20,966 bases of DNA from a virus. The notes below the pieces were generated by a model. It saw nothing but the letters and a program-made list of their open reading frames with translations. It made no database searches and was not told the DNA's origin. Shown piece after piece: positions 15,994-20,966 of this stretch. The stretch lies in IMG/VR virus record IMGVR_UViG_3300046009_010992, positions 1 through 20,966 of that record; one strand, 5' to 3'. The position numbers and the translations under genes are program-made. Positions within the stretch are counted from its first letter, which is position 1. Each line of letters opens with the position of its first letter.

Positions 15994-17226
15994 ATGGCGC
16001 TGACAAAAGTCACTCACTCTATGATTCAAGGCGCTGTTGCCAACGTGCAAGATTTTGGCGCGGTAGGCGACGGCTTGCAGGATGATACAGCTGCTTTTGT
16101 AGCTTGCATCGCTGCGCTAACGCGCGGACAAACCATGTACGTGCCCAAGGGCGTTTACGTCGTAACTGCAGCATTGACGATCAACAAAAGCATCAACATC
16201 GTCGGAGAAAGCAAGTTCGACTCAATTATTTACGCAAATGGTTTTGGTACTGATGTAAGCATATTTGATTTTACTGGCACGACTGGCGCTCGTATTCAAG
16301 ACCTTCGGATGGAAAACATCTCGCTGTGGTCAGACAATAATTTAGCGCGGGGTATGACGCTTACATGGGTCAACAAATCCAGCTTTTCAAACCTCTACTT
16401 CTACAACTTATATCGAGGTGTGGGCGGCGACAACGCTTGGTCAAATAATTGGAAGAACGTATCCGCGTACAACATTACGACAGAGTTGTTTAATTACGGC
16501 TCTGAGTGCAATAACAACCATTTTGACAAGGTGGAGTTTCGGGGTGCTACCGGCATCAAAGTAACAGGCAACACCGCAGCGTTAAAGTTCACCGCTTGCG
16601 ACTTTGAGGGGATTACCAGCACATCCGGTTATGGGTGTTTGCTTGCACCTGTTACGGGAACAACAATTAGCGGTGTTGTGTTTGACGGTTGCTATTTTGA
16701 AAACATCAAAGGCGCTGCAATCAGTTGCGATGGCGCCGATGCCAATTCGGTCAAAGGCTTGGTAGTCAAAGGCTGCTATTTCTTCGGCGGCCGCACATTG
16801 ATTCACGGAACCGCTGGGACTGCCGTCAACGCTTTGGTGTTGTTCAACATTTCTGGCTTTCGTATCTCAGAAAATATGTTTATGGATTGGCAAGACAACG
16901 CAATCTTCAGAAGTGCTACGGAAAGCAACGGCGCGGTCGAGAACAACATTCTTTCAATCACTCCAGCGCTGACAAACCCAGCGAACAGAATGTCCGCGTC
17001 GGTGATTGTTCGAAACAACACTTATGGGCGACGCGAAGAATACTCATCATCGGCACCTTCATCTGGCACTTACACCGTCGGGGACTTCGTGTGGAACTTG
17101 GCCCCTTCGCTTGACGCAAACGATATGGTTTTGCTTGGCTGGTCTAGGGCCACAACTGGCAGTGGCCATGTAATTGGTACGGACTGGTTGCGTGTGTACG
17201 GTTCCCATCTAAGCCCCGCAACGTAA
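15994..17226 (+). CDS. Tailspike with pectate-lyase-type right-handed beta-helix
   Basis: 410 residues, ATG 15994 with GGAGA about 7 bases upstream. The N-terminus 'VQDFGAVGDGLQDDTAAFVACIAAL' region (about 18-42) is the classic start of the Pectate_lyase_3 / right-handed beta-helix fold. It is followed by 'YVPKGVYVVTAALTI' (about 50-64) and many short Asn/Gly/Phe-rich turns typical of beta-helix rungs up to about residue 330. The last 80 residues ('EEYSSSAPSSGTYTVGDFVWN') form a distinct beta-type C-terminal domain. Such proteins bind and often cleave capsular or O-antigen polysaccharide. Catalytic residues cannot be assigned by eye. The N-terminus is very short (about 17 residues), so it probably attaches through another fibre protein rather than a large anchor of its own. 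Confidence 0.85.
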   Translation: MALTKVTHSMIQGAVANVQDFGAVGDGLQDDTAAFVACIAALTRGQTMYVPKGVYVVTAALTINKSINIVGESKFDSIIYANGFGTDVSIFDFTGTTGARIQDLRMENISLWSDNNLARGMTLTWVNKSSFSNLYFYNLYRGVGGDNAWSNNWKNVSAYNITTELFNYGSECNNNHFDKVEFRGATGIKVTGNTAALKFTACDFEGITSTSGYGCLLAPVTGTTISGVVFDGCYFENIKGAAISCDGADANSVKGLVVKGCYFFGGRTLIHGTAGTAVNALVLFNISGFRISENMFMDWQDNAIFRSATESNGAVENNILSITPALTNPANRMSASVIVRNNTYGRREEYSSSAPSSGTYTVGDFVWNLAPSLDANDMVLLGWSRATTGSGHVIGTDWLRVYGSHLSPAT

Positions 17227-17248
17227 CGCTTGGGGCTAAATCAAGCGT
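17226..17248 (+). other. Hairpin after the tailspike stop
   Basis: ACGCTTG (17226-17232) pairs with CAAGCGT (17242-17248) around a 9-base loop, beginning at the last base of the stop codon. The following bases AAATAAATACTG lack a T tract, so it is not a standard terminator. It may protect the mRNA 3' end or mark a processing site. Confidence 0.5.
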
Positions 17249-17262
17249 AAATAAATACTGTG

Positions 17263-17279
17263 CTGGTCCAGTTGACCAG
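17263..17279 (+). other. Hairpin CTGGTC/GACCAG between tailspike and 79-aa gene
   Basis: CTGGTC (17263-17268), loop CAGTT, GACCAG (17274-17279), followed by AATTGATTTTG. It could be a weak terminator or a small operator-like inverted repeat; the T run is interrupted and starts 7 bases after the stem. Confidence 0.4.
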
Positions 17280-17284
17280 AATTG

Positions 17285-17305
17285 ATTTTGATTGGAGATC
17301 AAAAT
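17285..17305 (+). promoter_or_regulatory. RBS-in-loop hairpin overlapping the start of the 79-aa gene
   Basis: ATTTTGAT (17285-17292) pairs perfectly with ATCAAAAT (17298-17305) around the 5-base loop TGGAG. The loop holds the Shine-Dalgarno GGAG and the 3' arm contains the first two bases of the ATG start codon (17304-17306). The ribosome would meet its binding site exposed but its start codon paired. Confidence 0.55.
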
Positions 17306-17543
17306 GGCATTGAAAAAAGTTGAGGTAGTTGACCGTATCGAAGTTCTCGAAAACGGCTGTGTGCAGGTTCGCACGCGCACTTCCATCATGGAAGACGGCA
17401 AGCAGATCAGCGGCGCGTTCCACCGCCACGTTGTCGCCCCCGGCGATGACTACAGCGGCGAGGATGAGCGCGTGCAGGCCATCTGTGCTGCCACGCACAC
17501 GCCAGAAGTGATCGCTGCCTACCAGGCCGCTATCGCCGCGTAA
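17304..17543 (+). CDS. Small phage protein of unknown function, 79 aa
   Basis: I place the start at ATG 17304 (GGAG 6 bases upstream). A TTG at 17292 in frame would add four residues but overlaps the Shine-Dalgarno. The protein has a beta-rich front half, 'VEVVDRIEVLENGCVQVRTRTSIMEDGKQI' style (about 5-34), with 'FHRHVVAPGDD' at about 39-49, and a helical end 'TPEVIAAYQAAIAA'. Short proteins of this pattern occur near fibre genes in other environmental phages, but I know no function for them. No membrane segment or signal peptide is seen. The first 10 codons share the AT-rich style of the upstream cassette, while the rest is GC-rich, so the composition break passes through this gene. Confidence 0.75.
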   Translation: MALKKVEVVDRIEVLENGCVQVRTRTSIMEDGKQISGAFHRHVVAPGDDYSGEDERVQAICAATHTPEVIAAYQAAIAA

Positions 17544-17554
17544 AGGACACCACC

Positions 17555-17896
17555 ATGGACAACGCATTCAAACCCCTGGGCAACACGGTTGCCATCACCG
17601 CCGCCAGCACCGCGCCCACGGGCGTGCAGGCCAGCGCCAGCTCCACCAGCCGCGCAGCATTTGCGGGCCAGTACCGCGTCGTTAACGCCGGCAGTGTGAC
17701 CGTGCACCTGGGTGTCGGCGCCAGCGCGGCAGCTGCCGCGGCTGCGGCCGTCGCTGCGACCTCGGGCAGCCCGGCGGCTGGCATTCCCTTGGTGCCTGGC
17801 GCCGTCGAGATCTTCAGCTTCGACGTCGACACGTACTTCAGTGGCCTGGCCAGCACCAACACGACGATCTACATCACGCCGGGCGACGGCCTGTAA
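17555..17896 (+). CDS. Small Ala/Ser/Thr-rich protein, possible virion component, 113 aa
   Basis: ATG 17555 follows the 79-aa gene by 11 bases with AAGGAC as ribosome-binding site. The predicted protein has no lipobox or membrane helix. Strands such as 'QYRVVNAGSVTVHLGVG' (about 39-55) and 'VEIFSFDVDTYFSGL' (about 84-98), split by an Ala run (about 56-67), suggest a small beta-sandwich with an Ala-rich loop. The pattern resembles small uncharacterised proteins located between spike and lysis genes in other phages and may be a virion decoration or tail accessory protein; nothing in the sequence fixes its role. It is the last gene before the terminator that closes the receptor-binding unit. Confidence 0.75.
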   Translation: MDNAFKPLGNTVAITAASTAPTGVQASASSTSRAAFAGQYRVVNAGSVTVHLGVGASAAAAAAAAVAATSGSPAAGIPLVPGAVEIFSFDVDTYFSGLASTNTTIYITPGDGL

Positions 17897-17922
17897 AAGC
17901 CCGCCACCGCGCTGGGATTCTG

Positions 17923-17947
17923 GCCCGCCTTGTGCGGGCTTTTCTTT
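17923..17947 (+). terminator. Rho-independent terminator after the receptor-binding unit
   Basis: GCCCGC (17923-17928), loop CTTGT, GCGGGC (17934-17939), then TTTTCTTT. A second upstream copy of the 5' arm, AAAAGCCCGC at 17895-17904 (overlapping the stop codon of the 113-aa gene), can pair with the same 3' arm over 10 bp (17934-17943). Two competing stems therefore share one descending arm. Confidence 0.88.
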
Positions 17948-17956
17948 GCCTGGCGC

Positions 17957-17988
17957 GTGTCCGTGTAACGCAGCTCGCCTCCTACCAT
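17957..17988 (+). promoter_or_regulatory. Conserved bipartite promoter-like element, copy C
   Basis: GTGTCCGTG (17957-17965), 15 bases, CCTACCAT (17981-17988), then GCGGCCATTCG. It shares GCGTGTCCGTG with copy A and CCTACCAT with copy B. It lies 10 bases after a terminator and just before the lysis cassette, the third transcription-unit start in the window. Confidence 0.65.
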
Positions 17989-18015
17989 GCGGCCATTCGT
18001 ATGAAAGCGCGCAGC

Positions 18016-18246
18016 ATGACACCAGACCAGCAGACCACTTTTGACGCAACGATGGCGGCGTCTGGCAGCAAGGCCACCTACGGCGGCGCCAGTGCCAGTG
18101 TGTTTGGTTGGCTCGTCTCCAACGAGTTCGCGGTGCTGATCGGTATCTTGATCGCGGTCGCGGGCTTTGGCGTCAACTGGTACTACCGCCACAAAGAAGA
18201 CAAGCGCCAGCAGGCCGAGCACGAGCGGCGCATGGGATTGCGGTAA
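18016..18246 (+). CDS. Holin, single transmembrane segment (HP1-type-like)
   Basis: 76 residues from ATG 18016, which has GAAAG at 18003-18007 with good spacing. An in-frame ATG at 18001 would give 81 residues with the extra N-terminus MKARS, but it lacks a Shine-Dalgarno and would lie only about a dozen bases after the -10-like box. The protein has one clear transmembrane helix (about residues 37-57, 'EFAVLIGILIAVAGFGVNWYY'), followed by a highly charged tail 'RHKEDKRQQAEHERRM'. This layout resembles HP1-family phage holins. It would make membrane lesions that activate the lysozyme. It is the first gene of the lysis cassette and overlaps the lysozyme start by one base (TAATG). Confidence 0.78.
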   Translation: MTPDQQTTFDATMAASGSKATYGGASASVFGWLVSNEFAVLIGILIAVAGFGVNWYYRHKEDKRQQAEHERRMGLR

Positions 18247-18704
18247 TGAACCGTCGTGCTCTTGCCGGCCTGGCCTTAAGCGCTGCGACGCTGGTGGGCA
18301 TCGCCGTGCACGAGGGCTATCGCGACACCGCCTACATCCCGGTGCCAGGCGATGTGCCCACCATCGGTTTCGGCACCACCGCCGGGGTGATGATGGGCGA
18401 CAGGATCACGCCGCCGCAGGCGCTGGTGCGGGCGCTGCAGGACGTGCAGAAGTTTGAGGGCGCGCTCAAGCAGTGCGTCAAAGTGCCACTGCACCAGCAC
18501 GAGTACGACGCCTACATCTCGCTGAGCTACAACATCGGCTCGGGTGCGTTTTGCAAATCCACCCTGGTGCGCAAGCTCAATGCCCAGGATTACGCCGGCG
18601 CGTGCCAGGAAATTTTGCGCTGGGATAATTTCCAAGGAAAGCCGCTCAAGGGCCTGACGCTCAGGCGCGAGAAGGAGTACCGGCAATGCATCTCAGGCTC
18701 GTGA
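18246..18704 (+). CDS. Endolysin: GH24 lysozyme with signal-anchor-release N-terminus
   Basis: 152 residues from ATG 18246, which shares its A with the holin stop. Residues 3-21 (RRALAGLALSAATLVGIAV) form a basic-plus-weakly-hydrophobic Ala/Gly/Thr segment typical of SAR endolysins, so the protein may export itself and wait membrane-tethered. The GH24 core follows: E23 in 'HEGYRDTAY', then 'GDVPTIGFGTT' (35-45) and the structural 'YDAYISLSYNIGSGAFCKST' region (about 86-105). 'LKGLTLRREKEYRQC' near the end is the usual C-terminal signature. Catalytic E23 and T39 are clear. The Asp normally 9 residues after the Glu is Pro32 here; D36, closer to T39, may take its role. The enzyme cuts the glycan backbone of peptidoglycan. 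A longer upstream reading of this frame to 18108 overlaps the holin and is rejected. Confidence 0.9.
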   Translation: MNRRALAGLALSAATLVGIAVHEGYRDTAYIPVPGDVPTIGFGTTAGVMMGDRITPPQALVRALQDVQKFEGALKQCVKVPLHQHEYDAYISLSYNIGSGAFCKSTLVRKLNAQDYAGACQEILRWDNFQGKPLKGLTLRREKEYRQCISGS

Positions 18705-19183
18705 TTGCGCTGGTCGCGCTCGTGGTGCTGGGCGCCACGCATTGGAAGGCCTACCACAGCGGGCAGAAGACTGGGCGCGCTGACATCCAGCAGCAGTGGG
18801 ACGCCGAGCGCGCGGCGGCGGCCACGCAAACCTTGGCCGCGAGCGAAGCTGCTCGAGCGAAAGAGCAGGCGCTGGCCTCCACCGTTGAAAGGGTGCGCAA
18901 TGAGCTTGATAAACAAAAGTTGGCGGCTGCCGCTGCTGCTCGTGAGTCTGCTCACCGGCTGCGCGACTACGAGTCCGCCCTCGCCGATGCCGTCCGTGAT
19001 CGCACCGCCGAGCATCCCGGCCCCACCAGCGGAGCTACTGGTCCCTTTGCCGCCATCGCCGGTGAATGTGGAAGAGCTCTTATTGCGCTGGACGAACATG
19101 CTCGAGGCCTGGAGGCGAAAGCAAGAGCTCTGCAGAACTACACCGCAGGCGTGTGTGTGACGCCGCCGAGCCAGCCCCAATGA
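18686..19183 (+). CDS. Rz: Rz-type i-spanin
   Basis: 165 residues, ATG 18686 with AAGGAG about 9 bases upstream, overlapping the lysozyme by 19 bases. Residues about 4-17 (LRLVIALVALVVLG) form an N-terminal inner-membrane anchor; residues about 25-110 are a charged, Ala/Gln/Glu-rich coiled-coil with few Pro/Gly. This is the standard layout of a type II inner-membrane spanin. The C-terminal part reads over the nested Rz1 gene and is less ordered. With Rz1 it would span the periplasm and disrupt the outer membrane in the last step of lysis, which implies a Gram-negative host. Assignment rests on topology, position after holin and lysozyme, and the nested lipoprotein. Confidence 0.88.
   Translation: MHLRLVIALVALVVLGATHWKAYHSGQKTGRADIQQQWDAERAAAATQTLAASEAARAKEQALASTVERVRNELDKQKLAAAAAARESAHRLRDYESALADAVRDRTAEHPGPTSGATGPFAAIAGECGRALIALDEHARGLEAKARALQNYTAGVCVTPPSQPQ
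18900..19160 (+). CDS. Rz1: Rz1-type o-spanin lipoprotein, nested inside Rz
   Basis: 86 residues in the +1 frame relative to Rz, entirely inside it. ATG 18900 has GAAAGGG 6 bases upstream. A longer open frame begins at 18705 but only the 18900 start gives a proper signal: 'KSWRLPLLLVSLLTGC', a basic-hydrophobic lipoprotein signal with lipobox LTGC and lipidated Cys21. The mature N-terminal part is Pro/Ser-rich ('TTSPPSPMPSVIAPPSIPAPP'-type spacing), typical of Rz1. A short helical end 'EELLLRWTNMLEAWRRKQE' should contact the Rz coiled coil. The Cys near the C-terminus could form an intermolecular disulphide. Confidence 0.9.
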   Translation: MSLINKSWRLPLLLVSLLTGCATTSPPSPMPSVIAPPSIPAPPAELLVPLPPSPVNVEELLLRWTNMLEAWRRKQELCRTTPQACV

Positions 19184-19186
19184 CGC

Positions 19187-19603
19187 ATGCGAGTCGAGCG
19201 CGTTGCCCCCAGTCACAAGCTGTTGCGCGTGCTGCACGCGGCCACCTTTCCGCGCGACGAGCAGCCGGAGTGGGAGTCGGGCACCTGGTGGCTGGTCTTT
19301 GACGGTGAGCGCGCGATCGCCTTTGCGGGCTTAACGCCGAGCGTTCAATTCTCCGACTGCGGTTACCTGGTGCGCGCGGGCGTGCTGCCGGCCTGGCGGG
19401 GCCGGGGCCTGCAAAAGCGCCTGCTGCGCGTGCGCGAGCGCTTTGCCCGCAGCGTCGGGCTCAACTGGCTCGTGACCGCCACCTACCAAAACACCGCCAG
19501 CAGCAACTCGCTCATTGCCGCGGGCTACCGGCTCTATGAACCCAGCCGCCCCTGGCTGGACAAGGGCGCGCTGTACTGGCGCAAACAACTGAAAGCTGAC
19601 TGA
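19187..19603 (+). CDS. GNAT-family N-acetyltransferase
   Basis: 138 residues. The acetyl-CoA-binding signature is intact: 'VLPAWRGRGLQKRLL' (66-80), with the R-G-R-G loop followed by the helix 'QKRLLRVRERFAR'. 'TYQNTASSNSLIAAGYRLY' (99-117) fits the last strands of the GNAT fold. Unlike the gp13-like protein at 3594, it therefore looks catalytically competent. The substrate is unknown; it may modify a host or virion protein late in infection. It lies 3 bases after Rz with no strong Shine-Dalgarno, and its stop overlaps the next start (TGATG), so it is translated with the neighbouring genes. It is the only enzyme between the lysis genes and the phosphoesterase. Confidence 0.85.
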   Translation: MRVERVAPSHKLLRVLHAATFPRDEQPEWESGTWWLVFDGERAIAFAGLTPSVQFSDCGYLVRAGVLPAWRGRGLQKRLLRVRERFARSVGLNWLVTATYQNTASSNSLIAAGYRLYEPSRPWLDKGALYWRKQLKAD

Positions 19604-20628
19604 TGGACCGAAACAAACTGCGCGCCGTGGTCGAAGACAAGATCAGGCGCGGTGACGCTTGCCACGCAATCTCACGCGAGCTTGGCGTGCCGCGCAGCAC
19701 CGTGCGGTACTGGGCAGAGCGCGTGCAGCCCTTTGCCGACGAGCTCAACGTCACCCCGGCGCCCGACCCCAACGAGCCGCTCGAGGCGCTGATCGCGCGC
19801 AAGAAGGCCGGCATGGCGCGCTCCAACGCCTACGAGGCCTGGGCCAAGCTGATCCCCGTGCAGGTCAAGACCAGCGGGCCCATCGGCCTATTCCTGGTCG
19901 GCGACCCGCACGTCGACGACGACCACTGCGACATCGCCCAGCTCGAGCACGACCTGAGCACGGTCGGGCGCACCAAGGCGTTTTTTGCCGGGCACGTGGG
20001 TGACCTGACCAACAACTGGGTCGGGCGCTTGAAGGCGCTCTACGCCAACCAGGGCACGACCTTTCGCGACGGGCTGCGGCTCACCGAGTGGATGCTGGGC
20101 CTGGCGCCCAACCTCTTCGTCGTGGGCGGCAATCACGACTGCTGGGAGAAGGGCATGGACCTGCTCAGCTTCATCGTCAAGCAAGGACCCAGCGGGCCGC
20201 TGCAGGCGCACGGCGCGCGGCTCACGCTCAACTTCCCGGGCGGGCAGGAGATCCGCATCCACGCCCGCCACGACTTCCCGGGCAAGAGTCAGTTTTCCGA
20301 CACCCACGGCATGAAGCGCGAGCTGCTCTTCGGCCACAAGGACCACATCCTGGTGGCCGGGCACACCCACGTCGACGAGGCCCGCATCGAGCCCTCGATC
20401 GACGGCGAGGTGCACTGGTTCTTCCGCGTCTCGGGCTACAAGGTGATCGACGACTTTGCCAAGGAGAAGGGCTTCCGGCCCAAGCGCCTGGCGCCGGGCG
20501 TGTCCGTTGTGATCGACCCGTCGCGGAAAATAGCGGCCGAGCGCGTCAAGCCGTTTTGGGACGTCGAGGCCGCCGCCGATTACCTGACATTCCTGCGCTC
20601 CAAGGGCGCGTCGAAAGGGAGTAAATGA
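19603..20628 (+). CDS. Calcineurin-like metallophosphoesterase with N-terminal helix-turn-helix
   Basis: 341 residues. Residues about 10-42 read as a helix-turn-helix ('RGDACHAISRELGVPRSTVRYW'). After a Pro-rich linker (about 50-60), residues 95-270 carry all metal motifs of the calcineurin-like fold: D101-x-H103 in 'VGDPHVDD', D134 in 'GHVGDLTNN', N177-H178-D179 in 'GGNHD', H220/H223 in 'HARHDFPG' and H254-x-H256 in 'AGHTHVDE'. It should be an active phosphoesterase (phosphatase, nuclease or cyclic nucleotide phosphodiesterase). The fused HTH suggests a DNA substrate or DNA targeting. The start is coupled to the GNAT stop (TGATG), and its stop overlaps the next gene (ATGA). In T7-like order a terminase small subunit lies nearby, but this protein does not look like one. 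Confidence 0.85.
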   Translation: MDRNKLRAVVEDKIRRGDACHAISRELGVPRSTVRYWAERVQPFADELNVTPAPDPNEPLEALIARKKAGMARSNAYEAWAKLIPVQVKTSGPIGLFLVGDPHVDDDHCDIAQLEHDLSTVGRTKAFFAGHVGDLTNNWVGRLKALYANQGTTFRDGLRLTEWMLGLAPNLFVVGGNHDCWEKGMDLLSFIVKQGPSGPLQAHGARLTLNFPGGQEIRIHARHDFPGKSQFSDTHGMKRELLFGHKDHILVAGHTHVDEARIEPSIDGEVHWFFRVSGYKVIDDFAKEKGFRPKRLAPGVSVVIDPSRKIAAERVKPFWDVEAAADYLTFLRSKGASKGSK

Positions 20629-20966
20629 CCACCCGTGTACCCTACTCAATGACCAACGCGCCAGTGAACGTGCGCGCTTTCGGGGCCAAGGGCGATGGCG
20701 TGACCGACGACCGCGCCGCGATCCAGGCGGCGATTGCCGCCGCCGATGCCAACGTCGACACCGTCACCGGCAACGTCATCTACTTCCCACGCGGGCGTTA
20801 CATGGTGAGCGCGCCGATCGTGCTCGACACCGCGCACGTCGACAACCTCTCCTCGCTGACCCTGGTGGGGGAGGGGCTGCACAACACCGTGATCGAGGCT
20901 CGCACCGGGTTCAGCGGCGCGGCGATCGTCACCGCCACCAACCAGACCTACTGCGGGCTCAAGGAT
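20625..20966 (+). CDS. Second tailspike-type protein, pectate-lyase fold (partial, 3' truncated by window)
   Basis: ATG 20625 overlaps the phosphoesterase stop (ATGA), with GGGAG a few bases upstream. 114 codons are open to the end of the window. After a 12-residue N-terminus, 'VNVRAFGAKGDGVTDDRAAIQAAI' region (about 14-37) is a clear Pectate_lyase_3 start, followed by 'VIYFPRGRYMVSAPIVL' (about 51-67) and 'LTLVGEGLHNTVIEA' (about 78-92), the first rungs of a right-handed beta-helix. Composition is GC-rich like the bulk genome, in contrast to the tailspike at 15994. It may be a second depolymerase for another surface polysaccharide or a virion glycan-binding protein. Confidence 0.85.
   Translation, partial: MTTRVPYSMTNAPVNVRAFGAKGDGVTDDRAAIQAAIAAADANVDTVTGNVIYFPRGRYMVSAPIVLDTAHVDNLSSLTLVGEGLHNTVIEARTGFSGAAIVTATNQTYCGLKD

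Larger units (their letters stand above)
15440..17303 (+). other. Low-GC host-range cassette (compositional island)
   Basis: Base composition falls abruptly just after the tail fibre stop and recovers within the 79-aa gene. Sampled lines: 14941-15000 has 42/60 G+C, 15481-15540 has 28/60, 16321-16380 has 29/60. Codons such as AAA, TTT, GAA and GGA become common, unlike the flanking genes. The island contains a receptor-binding-type protein and a beta-helix tailspike, which suggests recent acquisition of a host-range module. Confidence 0.8.

Noticed and set aside
15454-17226. Diversity-generating retroelement target (variable repeat) in the receptor-binding genes
   Set aside because: No reverse transcriptase, no template repeat and no adenine-biased duplicated segment was seen; the AT-rich composition spans whole genes.
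17932-18015. Longer holin reading frame starting upstream of 18001
   Set aside because: It would run through the terminator tail and the promoter-like element C, has no ribosome-binding site, and adds residues without holin character.
18108-18245. Longer lysozyme starting at 18108
   Set aside because: The extra part overlaps the holin in another frame and is Arg/Gln/Gly-rich nonsense; the ATG at 18246 gives a proper SAR segment and a TAATG coupling.
1-20966. CRISPR arrays, tRNA genes, insertion sequences, attachment sites
   Set aside because: No regularly spaced repeats, cloverleaf-like segments, transposase-like genes or integrase-associated repeats were recognised by eye; tRNA-scanning and repeat-finding software would settle it.

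Overview
The window is a late-gene segment of a tailed, short-tailed (podovirus-type) bacteriophage genome. Every gene is on the + strand, genes are packed end to end (many ATGA or TGATG overlaps), and the gene order repeats the T7 virion block: major capsid end, tail tubular A, tail tubular B, gp13-like, gp14-like, gp15-like, gp16-slot protein, tail fibre. Most of the DNA is GC-rich (one sampled line, 14941-15000, has 42 G+C of 60), with strong G/C at third codon positions. A Gram-negative host is implied by the two-component spanin (Rz/Rz1). A high-GC proteobacterium, perhaps of the Burkholderiales type, is a guess only. No RNA polymerase, DNA polymerase, terminase, integrase, tRNA, CRISPR array or reverse transcriptase was seen in the window.

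Layout. 1-466: end of the probable major capsid gene, a small 80-aa gene and a terminator. 470-14421: head-tail connector and internal virion operon (TTPA, TTPB, GNAT-fold gp13-like, alanine-repeat gp14-like, gp15-like with a Pro-Ala hinge, and a 2533-residue giant). The giant fills the position of T7 gp16 but carries polyvalent-protein domains (an ADP-ribosyltransferase-like module and an HExxH zincin module). 14423-17947: receptor-binding region with a three-module tail fibre stem, a low-GC insert (about 48% G+C in sampled lines) holding a small receptor-binding-like protein and a beta-helix tailspike, and two small proteins, closed by a terminator. 17957-20966: lysis cassette (holin, SAR-type lysozyme, Rz with Rz1 nested inside it), then a GNAT acetyltransferase, an HTH-metallophosphoesterase and the start of a second pectate-lyase-fold tailspike that runs off the window.

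Regulation. The three transcription-unit boundaries at 470, 14423 and 17957 each carry the same bipartite element: GTGTCCGTG, exactly 15 variable bases, then CCTAC(A/C)(C/A)T. Two of the three copies lie directly behind a rho-independent terminator. This looks like a phage late-promoter family that divides the window into a connector/internal-virion unit, a receptor-binding unit and a lysis unit. Two local RNA structures (around the tail fibre start and around the 79-aa gene start) suggest additional translational control.

Most interesting points: the conserved promoter-like element; the polyvalent enzyme-bearing giant in the gp16 slot; the compositional break around an apparently imported host-range cassette in a genome that also has a native GC-rich tailspike; and the RBS-presenting hairpin at 17285-17305.
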